Shown here piece after piece: positions 39,202 to 47,236 of a DNA stretch of 64,000 bases. The number at the start of each line of letters is the position of its first letter. Positions within the stretch are counted from its first letter, which is position 1. This stretch comes from an uncultured Alphaproteobacteria bacterium. Lineage in GTDB: Bacteria > Pseudomonadota > Alphaproteobacteria > HIMB59. Both the position numbers and the translations under genes were made by a program. The notes below the pieces were generated by a model, which saw only the letters and a list, made by a program, of their open reading frames with translations, searched no databases and had not been told where the DNA came from. The stretch covers positions 62,001 through 126,000 of the forward strand of contig CABZCN010000003.1 in NCBI GenBank assembly GCA_902524245.1, given 5' to 3'.

Positions 39202-39463
39202 AGCAACAAGAGAGAGTATTGCTAAACAAATATCTATTGAATTTGGCATAGCATACTCCACGGTTTACAAAAAAATTGATAAAATTCTTGAAATTTGGAG
39301 CAATGAAATGATTATTTCTGATTTATCAATAAGTAATATTGGTTCATTTAAAATAAAAAAAAAAAATGAGAGAATAGGCAGAAATCCAAAAACTCAAAAG
39401 GAGCATTTAATAAAATCAAGAAAAGTTATAAGTTTTAAAAAATCAAATAAATTAGTCTTATGA
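39188..39463 (+). CDS. ihfA: IHF/HU-family nucleoid protein, IhfA-like
   Basis: DNA-bending architectural protein of about 91 residues. The HU/IHF fold is shown by LSISNIGSFKIKKK followed by the DNA-intercalating arm segment GRNPKTQKEHLI and a C-terminal ISFKKSNKL. The position between plsX and a merR-type gene is that of ihfA in alphaproteobacteria. I prefer the ATG at 39188 (MSQDKATRES); an ATG at 39173 is also in frame. It is divergent in the N-terminal half, so alpha versus HU is decided mainly by context. Confidence 0.85.
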   Translation: MSQDKATRESIAKQISIEFGIAYSTVYKKIDKILEIWSNEMIISDLSISNIGSFKIKKKNERIGRNPKTQKEHLIKSRKVISFKKSNKLVL

Positions 39464-39768
39464 ATAAAAATTTTTACAATATTGATGATGTGTCTCAATT
39501 AGTGGGAGAGCAGAAACATACAATCAGATTTTGGGAGAGTAGAATAAAAAAACTTAAAGTTATTAGGACTCAATCTGGACATAGATTATATGATTATGAA
39601 AACTTGCTTCTTCTAAAAAAAATAAAATACTTACTTGATGTTCAAAAATTGACACTTGATGGGGTCAATGATTATTTATCAAAATCAAAGCTGAAAATGA
39701 AATCGCTAGATGATAATATCCTTTCAGACTTGAAGGATTTATTGGGGCTATTAAAAAAGTCAAGATAA
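39460..39768 (+). CDS. MerR-family transcriptional regulator
   Basis: A 102-residue DNA-binding protein with an N-terminal winged helix: YNIDDVSQLVGEQKHTIRFWES, read as two halves, is the MerR recognition helix, and SGHRLYDYENLLLLKKI is the wing and hinge. The short C-terminal coiled region lacks an obvious effector domain or metal-binding cysteines. Its place after ihfA is conserved in alphaproteobacteria; the target is unknown. It overlaps ihfA by 4 bp. Confidence 0.87.
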   Translation: MNKNFYNIDDVSQLVGEQKHTIRFWESRIKKLKVIRTQSGHRLYDYENLLLLKKIKYLLDVQKLTLDGVNDYLSKSKLKMKSLDDNILSDLKDLLGLLKKSR

Positions 39769-39769
39769 T

Positions 39770-39846
39770 CGGGGGTTAGCTCAGTCTGGTAGAGTGCGCG
39801 TCTGGGGGGCGTGAGGTCGCTGGTTCAAGTCCAGTACCCCCGACCA
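39770..39846 (+). tRNA. tRNA-Pro (anticodon GGG)
   Basis: 77 bases including CCA. The acceptor CGGGGGT pairs with ACCCCCG, with the C1-G72 pair typical of bacterial proline tRNA. The anticodon arm CGCGT-CTGGGGG-GCGTG exposes GGG, and the T-arm is GCTGGTTCAAGTCCAGT. It starts one base after the merR-type stop codon, so it may be processed from a read-through transcript. Confidence 0.95.
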
Positions 39847-39915
39847 AAAAAATGAGAATAATGTTTAAAAATTAAGTTTATTATCAATTAATGAGGAAAA
39901 TTTTATCTATAATCC

Positions 39916-39943
39916 TTGATTTTTTAATGATTTTACTTATATT
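39916..39943 (+). promoter_or_regulatory. Promoter of rplM-rpsI, near-leaderless
   Basis: TTGATT at 39916-39921 and TATATT at 39938-39943, with a 16-base spacer, lie in the tRNA-Pro to rplM gap. The predicted start (about 39950) is only about 3 bases before the rplM GTG at 39953, and no Shine-Dalgarno is visible. A second TATAAT at 39908-39913 lacks a -35 partner. Ribosomal protein operons are expected to have a strong promoter. Confidence 0.5.
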
Positions 39944-39952
39944 CCCTCTATC

Positions 39953-40420
39953 GTGAAAACTACTACTTTAAAAAAATCTGAATTTCAAAAAGAATGGCAT
40001 TTGCTAGATGCCACCGATATCTCTGTTGGAAGGCTTGCTTCAAGGGTAAGTTTAATTCTTAAAGGTAAAAACAAACCACAATATTCTCCTAATTTACCAG
40101 TCGGAGATGGAGTGATTATTGTTAACACAGATAAAGTAAAATTTTCAGGCAATAAAAACACTGACAAAAAATATTACAAACACACTGGTCACCCTGGTGG
40201 AATTAAAGAAACTACACCTGACAAACTGAGAGAAAATAATAAATCTGACGATATTATTAAAAAAGCAATAAAAGGAATGCTTCCAAACTCTCCTTTATTT
40301 AGAGACCTTATGAAAAATAATATAAAATTTTATAGAGATGCTAATCATCCACATGAGTCTCAAAATCCAAAAAACTTAGATTTTAAGTCTATTAATAGGA
40401 AGAATAAAGTAAATGTCTGA
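39953..40420 (+). CDS. rplM: 50S ribosomal protein L13
   Basis: Large-subunit protein binding 23S rRNA domain [24 protein letters not shown] and [16 protein letters not shown] (each read in part) are typical, and the C-terminal [14 protein letters not shown] is the alphaproteobacterial form. Length 155 is standard. GTG start; overlaps rpsI by 8 bp. Confidence 0.97.
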   Translation: MKTTTLKKSEFQKEWHLLDATDISVGRLASRVSLILKGKNKPQYSPNLPVGDGVIIVNTDKVKFSGNKNTDKKYYKHTGHPGGIKETTPDKLRENNKSDDIIKKAIKGMLPNSPLFRDLMKNNIKFYRDANHPHESQNPKNLDFKSINRKNKVNV

Positions 40421-40802
40421 TCAAGTCTATAGTACCGGAAGACGTAAAGAGTCTATTGCAAGAGTTTGGATTACTAATGGAACAGGAAATATAACAATTA
40501 ATAAAAAAAATATTGATGATTATTTTCCTGACAAAGCACTAAGAATGATAATTAACCAACCATTAGAGGTTGCAAAAAAATCAGATTCTGTGGATCTTAG
40601 AATTACAGTGTTAGGTGGAGGTTTATCTGGTCAAGCTGGAGCTATCAAACATGGACTTAGCAGAGCTTTAACAAAAATAGATCCAAACACCAAAGATGTT
40701 TTAAAGAAAAATGGGTTTTTAACAAGAGACTCTAGAACAGTAGAACGAAAAAAGTATGGTAGGCAAAAAGCTAGACGAAGTTTTCAGTTCTCTAAAAGAT
40801 AA
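40413..40802 (+). CDS. rpsI: 30S ribosomal protein S9
   Basis: Small-subunit protein whose C-terminal Lys-Arg tail reaches the P-site t[37 protein letters not shown] and the end [16 protein letters not shown] are canonical. Length 129 is normal. It is translationally coupled to rplM by overlap. A possible small gene begins inside its 3' end. Confidence 0.98.
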   Translation: MSDQVYSTGRRKESIARVWITNGTGNITINKKNIDDYFPDKALRMIINQPLEVAKKSDSVDLRITVLGGGLSGQAGAIKHGLSRALTKIDPNTKDVLKKNGFLTRDSRTVERKKYGRQKARRSFQFSKR

Positions 40803-40977
40803 TTTTTTATTTATTTTTTCTGTTATTTCACTATCAATAATTACTATTTCTTGCGAAAGATCATTCCAAAATTTCGATAAAAATTTGATGGAAAAGAAAA
40901 AAGAATTAGAGGAATTCAACGAAAAGAGTAGTATTAGAAAAGAACAAATTTTAAAATCTCAAAATGAACAAGATTAA
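40756..40977 (+). CDS. Possible small lipoprotein or membrane protein
   Basis: A 73-residue frame bridging rpsI and hom, overlapping rpsI by 47 bp and hom by 14 bp. After a polar start it has one hydrophobic segment ending SIITISC, which resembles a lipobox, then a charged, potentially coiled-coil tail ([11 protein letters not shown]). The first 16 residues are a shadow of the rpsI tail, so a later non-ATG start is possible. I recognise no family. It fills an otherwise empty 161-bp gap, which supports it being real in such a compact genome. Confidence 0.4.
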   Translation: MVGKKLDEVFSSLKDNFLFIFSVISLSIITISCERSFQNFDKNLMEKKKELEEFNEKSSIRKEQILKSQNEQD

Positions 40978-42250
40978 AATAGCAGTTTTAGGTTTAGGAG
41001 TCGTAGGCTCTCATGTTGTAAAGCTATTAGAAAAAAATTCATACATTTTAGATGATACTAAATGTGAAATAGTTGCTATTGGTGCAAAAAATAAGAAAAA
41101 GAAAAGAATAATCAATACTAGTAAATACAAATGGGTAGGCGATTATAAGAGCTTAATCCAATTTAAACCTGACTTAATCATTGAAACTATTGGAGGTACA
41201 GGGAAATACATAAATGATCTATATAAATTTTGTTTAAAAAACAAAATATCTCTTATTACAGCTAATAAGGCTCAATTAGCAGAAAAGTCTAATTTGTTTT
41301 TTGAGGGCTTTGATAAGTCGAATTTATTTTTAGGTTTTGAGGCTGCTGTATTAGGTGCCGTGCCAGTAATAAGAACGATAGAGAATAGTATTCACCCCTC
41401 AAAGGTTAATTCAATTTATGGAATTTTCAATGGCACAACTAACTATATCATTTCAAAAATGTATGAAAATAAGATCAGTTTCAAAGAAACATTAGAACTA
41501 GCTATTAAAAATGGATTTGCTGAACAAGACTCTAGTGCTGATTTATCTGGAAAAGATGCTATGCACAAACTTGTTTTACTCTCAAATATATCTTTTGGAA
41601 AAAAGTTTAAATTTTCTGATATGCACTACGATGGAATTGAGAATATTAAGCTAATAGATTTAGAACAAGGTCTTAACCTTGGTTATAAATTAAAACTTGT
41701 CTCTTTAACAGAGAGATATAAAGATAAGTTTTTTTCATCTGTAGCACCTTGTTTTGTGCAAGAGTCAAGTTTGATTGCAAAAACTAATTTTGAAGAAAAC
41801 GTTATTACTTTAGAAGGTGAGAATTTTTTAAAAACTAGCTTAGTTGGCAAAGGAGCTGGAGGTTACCCAACAGCTACTTCTATTATCTCAGATTTAAAGA
41901 AATTTATTAATTATTCTTCTATTAAAGGTATTTTTATAAAAAAATACTCACAAATGTTGAATGCAAAGTTTGTCAATCAATCTCAAAGAATTAGACCATA
42001 TTACTTAAGAATGTCTGTGCTCAATAAAGTTGGTGTTCTTAAATCGATTGCCCAATTATTTTCTCAAAAATCAATTTCCATAAAATCAATAATTCAATTG
42101 AATACTAATAACGAAAAAGTTGTTCCTATAATTATTATATCTGATCCTGTTGGTATTAAAAATATCACTCAAGTTGTAAATAATTTAAAGAAGACAAGTT
42201 TTATTAAAAACGAGATATCAGTTATCAGGATAGAGGAAAATATTGGATAG
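40964..42250 (+). CDS. hom: Homoserine dehydrogenase
   Basis: Reduces aspartate semialdehyde to homoserine for threonine and methionine. The N-terminal Rossmann motif VLGLGVVGSHV (8-18), TANKAQLAE, GIFNGTTNYI and FAEQDSSADLSGKDA with catalytic Asp/Lys are present, and a C-terminal ACT domain (about 350-428) suggests feedback regulation. Length 428 is typical. It shares the substrate branch point with dapA at 23189. The stop overlaps the glpX start by 8 bp. Confidence 0.94.
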   Translation: MNKIKIAVLGLGVVGSHVVKLLEKNSYILDDTKCEIVAIGAKNKKKKRIINTSKYKWVGDYKSLIQFKPDLIIETIGGTGKYINDLYKFCLKNKISLITANKAQLAEKSNLFFEGFDKSNLFLGFEAAVLGAVPVIRTIENSIHPSKVNSIYGIFNGTTNYIISKMYENKISFKETLELAIKNGFAEQDSSADLSGKDAMHKLVLLSNISFGKKFKFSDMHYDGIENIKLIDLEQGLNLGYKLKLVSLTERYKDKFFSSVAPCFVQESSLIAKTNFEENVITLEGENFLKTSLVGKGAGGYPTATSIISDLKKFINYSSIKGIFIKKYSQMLNAKFVNQSQRIRPYYLRMSVLNKVGVLKSIAQLFSQKSISIKSIIQLNTNNEKVVPIIIISDPVGIKNITQVVNNLKKTSFIKNEISVIRIEENIG

Positions 42251-43196
42251 AAATCTTGCTATAGAGTTAGTTCGAGTTTCTGAATTTGCAGCATTAGCTG
42301 CTTCTAAGCATATTGGAAGAGGAAATGAAAAGGCAGCTGATCAGGCTGCAGTTGACGCAATGAGAAAATGTCTAAATTCTCTTACAATATCTGGGACAGT
42401 AGTTATAGGTGAGGGTGAGAGAGATGAAGCACCCATGCTCTACATAGGTGAGAAAGTTGGACAGGGTGGCCCTAATGTGGATATAGCCCTTGATCCTTTA
42501 GAGGGCACTACAATAACTGCAAAAGGTGGAGAGAACGCTATGGCTGTTATTGCGTTGGCTCAAGATGGTGGTTTTTTAAATGCACCAGATGTCTATATGA
42601 AAAAAATTTCAGCAAAGGTTGAAAATGAAAATGTTGTATCTCTCAACCAAGATCTTAGATCAAATATTAAAGCACTTGCAGAATATAAAAAAATTAATAC
42701 TGAGGATTTAGTAATATGTGTTTTAGATCGAGAAAGACACCAAGAAGATATTGAAATAATAAGATCTGCAGGTGCTAGAATAAAAATTATTGGTGATGGA
42801 GATGTCAGTGCTGTCATTTCCTCTGTCATAGATAGTAGTAACATTGATATGTATTACGGTATAGGTGGCGCTCCAGAGGGTGTGCTAGCCGCTGCCGCTT
42901 TACAATGTGTTGGAGGATATTTAGAGGGGCAGCTTATTTTTTATAATGACCAAGAAACTGATAGAGCGAAAAAAACGGGCATAACAAATTTAGATAAAAT
43001 TTATAAGCTCAACGATCTAGCTAAAGGAGATGTTATGTTTTCAGCTACAGGTGTAACTGATGGTACAATGCTTCGTGGAATTAACATAAACAAGAATTTT
43101 GCTACAACACACTCTATTGTGATGCGTTCAAAAACAGGAACTATTAGAGAGATTGATGGAAAACACAACTTTGACATCAAACAACTTGACTACTGA
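42243..43196 (+). CDS. glpX: Fructose-1,6-bisphosphatase class II
   Basis: Gluconeogenic phosphatase. The metal-binding VVIGEGERDEAPMLYIGE and ALDPLEGTTITAKG motifs, plus IGGAPEGVLAAAALQC, identify GlpX. Length 317 is standard. TTG start at 42243 inside the hom end; 41-bp overlap with recJ. hom-glpX-recJ is a known alphaproteobacterial run. Confidence 0.96.
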   Translation: MDRNLAIELVRVSEFAALAASKHIGRGNEKAADQAAVDAMRKCLNSLTISGTVVIGEGERDEAPMLYIGEKVGQGGPNVDIALDPLEGTTITAKGGENAMAVIALAQDGGFLNAPDVYMKKISAKVENENVVSLNQDLRSNIKALAEYKKINTEDLVICVLDRERHQEDIEIIRSAGARIKIIGDGDVSAVISSVIDSSNIDMYYGIGGAPEGVLAAAALQCVGGYLEGQLIFYNDQETDRAKKTGITNLDKIYKLNDLAKGDVMFSATGVTDGTMLRGININKNFATTHSIVMRSKTGTIREIDGKHNFDIKQLDY

Positions 43197-44874
43197 TAAG
43201 AGTTTTAACGGTACTATTTGGAGACCATTGAATTCAGATTTAAATGATGAATTAGTTTTTGAAGTAGCTCAAAAGAATAATATATCTATTAATCTTTCAA
43301 AATTATTAATAAATCGTAAAATTAGTAAAATACCAAATTTTTTAAATTCAAAATTAAAAGATAACATATCTTTTAATGAAATTTTAAAATTAAATAATTT
43401 AAAAAAAATAACTTCATTTTTTAAAAAAATAAAAAATGACAAAAAAATTTCTATATTCTCAGATTATGATGTAGACGGAGCCTGCGCTGCATCAATTTTC
43501 AAAAAATATCTAACTCAATTTGACATTGAGGTTTTTGTTTATATTCCAAATAGATTAAATGAAGGGTATGGTTTAAGCACACCCGCCTGTAACAAATTAC
43601 TAGAATTTAGCTCGAACATTTTGGTTTTAGATTGTGGTAGCAATAATTTTGATGAACAGAGGTATATTAACAGCCAAGGTGCAGAACTTCTTGTAATTGA
43701 TCATCATGAATGTGATAATTATTTTAATGAATCGATTGTTATAAATCCTAAAACACCGGAGGATAAATCTAATCTTGATGATTTATGTGCAACAGCTCTA
43801 TCATTTTTAGTTATCGTTTTTTTAAACAATGAGGAAATATTTGAAAAAAAAGACGTATTACAATATTTAGATCTTGTTTCTCTTGCTACTATTTGTGATT
43901 TAGTTCCTTTAAACAACATAAATCGAACACTTGTAAAACAAGGACTGAGACTAATTAATTCTGATAACAGTAATAAAGGCATACAAACTCTTATTAATCT
44001 TTCGAAGATAAAACAAAAAATATCAGAATATCATCTTGGATATATTATAGGCCCTAGAATTAATGCTGGAGGAAGAATGGGAGAGTCTTTACTCGCTTAT
44101 AATCTTTTATCTTCAGAAAATATACACCAAGCTGTTCAGTTTGCGCAAATTATTGAGCTACACAATCAAAACAGACAAAAAATTCAATCGAAAATTGTTA
44201 AAGAAATAGACATCAACATCAATAACAATTTAAATATAAATTTTTTCTATGATGAAAAATGGCATATTGGCGTTGTAGGAATTATAGCTGGAAGATTAAT
44301 GCGTATTAATAATCGTCCATCATTTGTAATGACTCAATCAAACGATTTGGTTGTTGGATCAGGTAGATCGCAGGGTGAAAAAAATATTGGATTATTGATG
44401 ATGCAAGCTACAGAAAAAGGTATTTTGATTAAAGGTGGTGGTCACCATAAAGCCTGTGGTTTTACTTTAAAAAAAGAAAATGTTGATGACTTCAAAAACT
44501 TTTTAATTGAAGAGACAAATAACCTGGAAATCTTAAATGAAAAGTCTTATGACTCTTTAATTGATGTTAATGTGATCAATAATAATCTTTTGAGTGACCT
44601 TGAGTCTTTAAGTCCTTTTGGCCAACAAAATGCTGAGCCAATATTTAAAATTGAAAATGCTAAAATTGAAATATTACAAATTTTTAAAGATAAGCATGCC
44701 AAATTAAAATTATCTGATAATCTTGGCTTTTCATGTGAGGGCATGTTCTTCGATATTTCATCGAAAGAATTAAAAAATTATTTATCAAACAAACCTGAGT
44801 TTAATTGCTATTTTAAGGTAAAAAAAGATACTTATAGTGAAAAAACTATAATTCATCTTGAAGATATTCATTGA
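43156..44874 (+). CDS. recJ: Single-stranded-DNA exonuclease RecJ
   Basis: 5'-3' ssDNA exonuclease of the RecF pathway and mismatch repair. DHH-family motifs: ISIFSDYDVDGACAA (motif I), VLDCGSNN (II), VIDHHECDN (III, the DHH) and GPRINAGGRMGES. The DHHA1 domain has VGSGRSQGEKNIGL and GGGHHKACGF. Length 573 is normal. The ATG at 43156 is preferred over a TTG at 43153; either overlaps glpX by about 41 bp. recO at 29434 belongs to the same pathway. Confidence 0.94.
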   Translation: MENTTLTSNNLTTDKSFNGTIWRPLNSDLNDELVFEVAQKNNISINLSKLLINRKISKIPNFLNSKLKDNISFNEILKLNNLKKITSFFKKIKNDKKISIFSDYDVDGACAASIFKKYLTQFDIEVFVYIPNRLNEGYGLSTPACNKLLEFSSNILVLDCGSNNFDEQRYINSQGAELLVIDHHECDNYFNESIVINPKTPEDKSNLDDLCATALSFLVIVFLNNEEIFEKKDVLQYLDLVSLATICDLVPLNNINRTLVKQGLRLINSDNSNKGIQTLINLSKIKQKISEYHLGYIIGPRINAGGRMGESLLAYNLLSSENIHQAVQFAQIIELHNQNRQKIQSKIVKEIDININNNLNINFFYDEKWHIGVVGIIAGRLMRINNRPSFVMTQSNDLVVGSGRSQGEKNIGLLMMQATEKGILIKGGGHHKACGFTLKKENVDDFKNFLIEETNNLEILNEKSYDSLIDVNVINNNLLSDLESLSPFGQQNAEPIFKIENAKIEILQIFKDKHAKLKLSDNLGFSCEGMFFDISSKELKNYLSNKPEFNCYFKVKKDTYSEKTIIHLEDIH

Positions 44875-44902
44875 TTGATTTTTTAGTAAATCTAGCTATT
44901 TT
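44875..44902 (+). promoter_or_regulatory. Possible promoter of tRNA-Glu
   Basis: TTGATT at 44875-44880 and TATTTT at 44897-44902 are 16 bases apart, just after the recJ stop. A start near 44909 would leave a 13-base leader before the tRNA. The -10 match is only moderate. Confidence 0.3.
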
Positions 44903-44921
44903 GTTTGTTTTAAACACCGAT

Positions 44922-44996
44922 GTCTCCTTCGTCTAGCGGTTAGGACATCACCCTTTCACGGTGAAGACACGGGTTCGATTCCCGTAGGAGATGCCA
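44922..44996 (+). tRNA. tRNA-Glu (anticodon TTC)
   Basis: 75 bases including CCA. The acceptor GTCTCCT pairs with AGGAGAT (G-T at position 1-72). The anticodon arm TCACC-CTTTCAC-GGTGA exposes TTC, and the T-arm is ACGGGTTCGATTCCCGT. Discriminator G and CCA are encoded. Confidence 0.96.
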
Positions 44997-45001
44997 AAAT
45001 A

Positions 45002-45049
45002 TTGACTTTTTTATTTCACTTTGTGAAATTTTAATAAATATTGTATTAA
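45002..45049 (+). promoter_or_regulatory. Promoter with palindromic operator upstream of the aminotransferase
   Basis: The perfect 7-bp inverted repeat ATTTCACTTTGTGAAAT (45013-45029, 3-base spacer) overlaps TTGTGA (45021-45026), which pairs as a -35 with TATTAA (45044-45049) over a 17-base spacer. The transcript would start near 45056, giving a leader of about 42 bases with AAGGA ahead of the ATG at 45098. A repressor bound to the palindrome would block this promoter. The arms are too AT-rich for an intrinsic terminator of the preceding tRNA. Confidence 0.45.
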
Positions 45050-45097
45050 AGCAATCCATAAGGTCATTATTTGTATAGAAAGGATATAGAATAAATT

Positions 45098-46258
45098 ATG
45101 CCAGGTAAAATTTCACTTTTCGTACCAGGACCTACAAACATGCCAGATAGGGTAAGACAGGCGATGGATATTTCAAACGAGGACCATCGTGCACCCGGTA
45201 TGGATAAATTTTGGCACCCGCTAATAAACGATTTAAAAAAAGTTTTTGAGACGACATCTGCACAACCAATTATATTTCCTGGTACAGGCTCAAGTGGATG
45301 GGAAGCAGCACTTACAAATTTATTAAGTAAGGGAGATAAAGTTTTATCAGCTAGATTTGGACATTTTTCACACCTTTGGATAGAAATGTGTAAAAAACTA
45401 CACATTGAAGTTGAGGAAGTTGATCTAGAGTGGGGTTCTGGGACACCTCATGACGAATTTGAAAAAATATTATCAGAAGATAAGGATCATAAAATTAAAG
45501 CAGTTCTTGTAACTCACAATGAAACCTCCACTGGGGTTACAAACGATGTTAAAGCAACAAGAGACCTTTTAAATAATCTTAATCATCCTGCCTTACTATT
45601 TGTTGATGGTGTAAGTTCAATAGGCTCAATCAAATTTGAAATGGACACATGGGGGGTTGATGTTGCAGTTTCAGGCTCTCAAAAAGGATTTATGTTACCT
45701 GCTGGTTTGGCTATATCTTGTGTAAGCCAAAAGGCTTTAGAAATTGCAAAAACATCGAATTTACCCAGAGCTTACTATGATTATCATGATATGCTTAAAA
45801 TAAATGAAACAGGCTATTGGCCTTATACTAATCCAATGCCACTTCTAAGAGGACTTAGAGAGGCACTTAATATGATGATGGAGGAGGGAATTGATAATAT
45901 TTATGCACGTCATAAATTTTTAGCACAAGCTGTTCAAAAAGCATCTAGTGCATGGGGTCTTAAACTTTGTGCAAAGGATCCCTCACTTTATTCAAATACT
46001 GTTACTGCAATAATGGTACCAGAGGGAATTGACTCTACTGATGTAGTTAAAACAGCATACAACAAGTATAACACCTCATTTGGAGGAGGGCTTAATAAAG
46101 TAGCTGGAAAGTTGTTTAGAATTGGCCATCTTGGAGATTTAAATAGCACTATGATTTTAGGTGCAATTTCTACTGCAGAATTAGCCATGTACGATGTTGG
46201 AATAAAATTTGAACTTGGAAGTGGTGTTGCTGCTGCCATCAAACATTTAAAGGTTTAA
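45098..46258 (+). CDS. sgaA: Serine-glyoxylate aminotransferase
   Basis: PLP enzyme transferring the amino group of serine to glyoxylate, giving hydroxypyruvate and glycine. The protein aligns throughout with methylotroph SgaA: LFVPGPTNMPDRV at the start, ARFGHFSHLWIEM, VTHNETSTGVT, FVDGVSSIGS, the PLP Lys196 in SGSQKGFMLPAG and the C-terminal FRIGHLGDLN. Length 386 is typical. Alanine/phosphonopyruvate aminotransferase activity in the same family cannot be excluded. It has its own promoter region and is followed immediately by a PanE-like reductase. It ties glyoxylate to serine/glycine C1 flow. Confidence 0.9.
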   Translation: MPGKISLFVPGPTNMPDRVRQAMDISNEDHRAPGMDKFWHPLINDLKKVFETTSAQPIIFPGTGSSGWEAALTNLLSKGDKVLSARFGHFSHLWIEMCKKLHIEVEEVDLEWGSGTPHDEFEKILSEDKDHKIKAVLVTHNETSTGVTNDVKATRDLLNNLNHPALLFVDGVSSIGSIKFEMDTWGVDVAVSGSQKGFMLPAGLAISCVSQKALEIAKTSNLPRAYYDYHDMLKINETGYWPYTNPMPLLRGLREALNMMMEEGIDNIYARHKFLAQAVQKASSAWGLKLCAKDPSLYSNTVTAIMVPEGIDSTDVVKTAYNKYNTSFGGGLNKVAGKLFRIGHLGDLNSTMILGAISTAELAMYDVGIKFELGSGVAAAIKHLKV

Positions 46259-47236
46259 ATGAAAATTTGTATTTACGGTGCAGGAGCTATTGGTGGTTAT
46301 CTGGGAGCAAAACTTACTGAGATAGGTGCAGATGTAACTTTAATTGCTAGAGGGCCTCATTATCAAGCTATCAAGCAAGATGGTCTGAGATTAAGAAAAG
46401 ATGGCAAAGAACTAGTTGTATATCCAAAATGTGTAGACACAGCAGAAAAAGCTGGAAAGCAAGATTATATTTTTGTAACTCTAAAAGCTCATTCAGTTCC
46501 GGGTTGCCTTGATGCATTTGAAGTCCTTATGAAAGATGATACTTCATTTGTTTGGGGTGTGAATGGTATCCCATGGTGGTATTTCTACAATCACACTAAT
46601 CCTGATTTCAAAGATAAAAAAGTTACTTCAGTTGATCCTGATGGAAGTCAATGGGATCGTATTGGCCCTGAAAAAATAATTGGCTGTATAGTTAATCCCG
46701 CATCAGAAGTTATCAAACCAGGCGTTATTCAGCACTTAGAGGGAGATAAGTTTCAACTAGGAGAAATAAATGGAGAGGAAACAGATAGAATTAAAAATCT
46801 TTCTGAAACTTTAGAGAAAGCAGGCTTTCAAGCACCTGTTAGACCTAATATAAAAGGTGATATCTGGTTAAAACTTTTTGGTAATCTTTCTCTTAATCCT
46901 ATTAGTGCACTTACAACATCTACACTTGTCAAAATTTGCAGCAACGACGAAGTCAGAGCTGTGATAAAAAATATGATGAATGAGGCTCATGCAATTTCTC
47001 AAAATTTAGGAATAGACAAGCCTTTCGATGTTGAGAGAAGAATTGATGCAGCTAAAGCAGTTGGCGAACATAAAACATCTATGCTCCAAGATTTAGAACG
47101 CGATCGACCTATGGAGATTGATGCTTTAATCACTTCTGTTCAAGAGCTTGGAAAAATTACAAATGTTCCAACACCTACAATTGATACAGTTCTTGCTTTA
47201 ACCAAACTTAGAGCTAAAGAAGCTAAATTATATTAG
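46259..47236 (+). CDS. 2-dehydropantoate 2-reductase family protein
   Basis: NADPH-dependent 2-oxoacid reductase of the PanE (6PGDH-like) fold. [13 protein letters not shown] at residues 6-18 is the nucleotide loop. The catalytic Lys/Asn segment is [18 protein letters not shown] and the C-terminal [16 protein letters not shown] matches the SSMxQDxxxxRxTEID motif. Length 325 is normal. It begins immediately after sgaA, so a role with that enzyme is plausible, for example reducing hydroxypyruvate or another 2-oxoacid. Equally it may be the pantothenate enzyme. Ends overlapping convergent sucD by 4 bp. Confidence 0.8.
   Translation: MKICIYGAGAIGGYLGAKLTEIGADVTLIARGPHYQAIKQDGLRLRKDGKELVVYPKCVDTAEKAGKQDYIFVTLKAHSVPGCLDAFEVLMKDDTSFVWGVNGIPWWYFYNHTNPDFKDKKVTSVDPDGSQWDRIGPEKIIGCIVNPASEVIKPGVIQHLEGDKFQLGEINGEETDRIKNLSETLEKAGFQAPVRPNIKGDIWLKLFGNLSLNPISALTTSTLVKICSNDEVRAVIKNMMNEAHAISQNLGIDKPFDVERRIDAAKAVGEHKTSMLQDLERDRPMEIDALITSVQELGKITNVPTPTIDTVLALTKLRAKEAKLY

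Noticed and set aside
45013-45029. Inverted repeat as an intrinsic terminator of tRNA-Glu
   Set aside because: The arms are AT-rich with only two G-C pairs each; it fits better as an operator overlapping a promoter.
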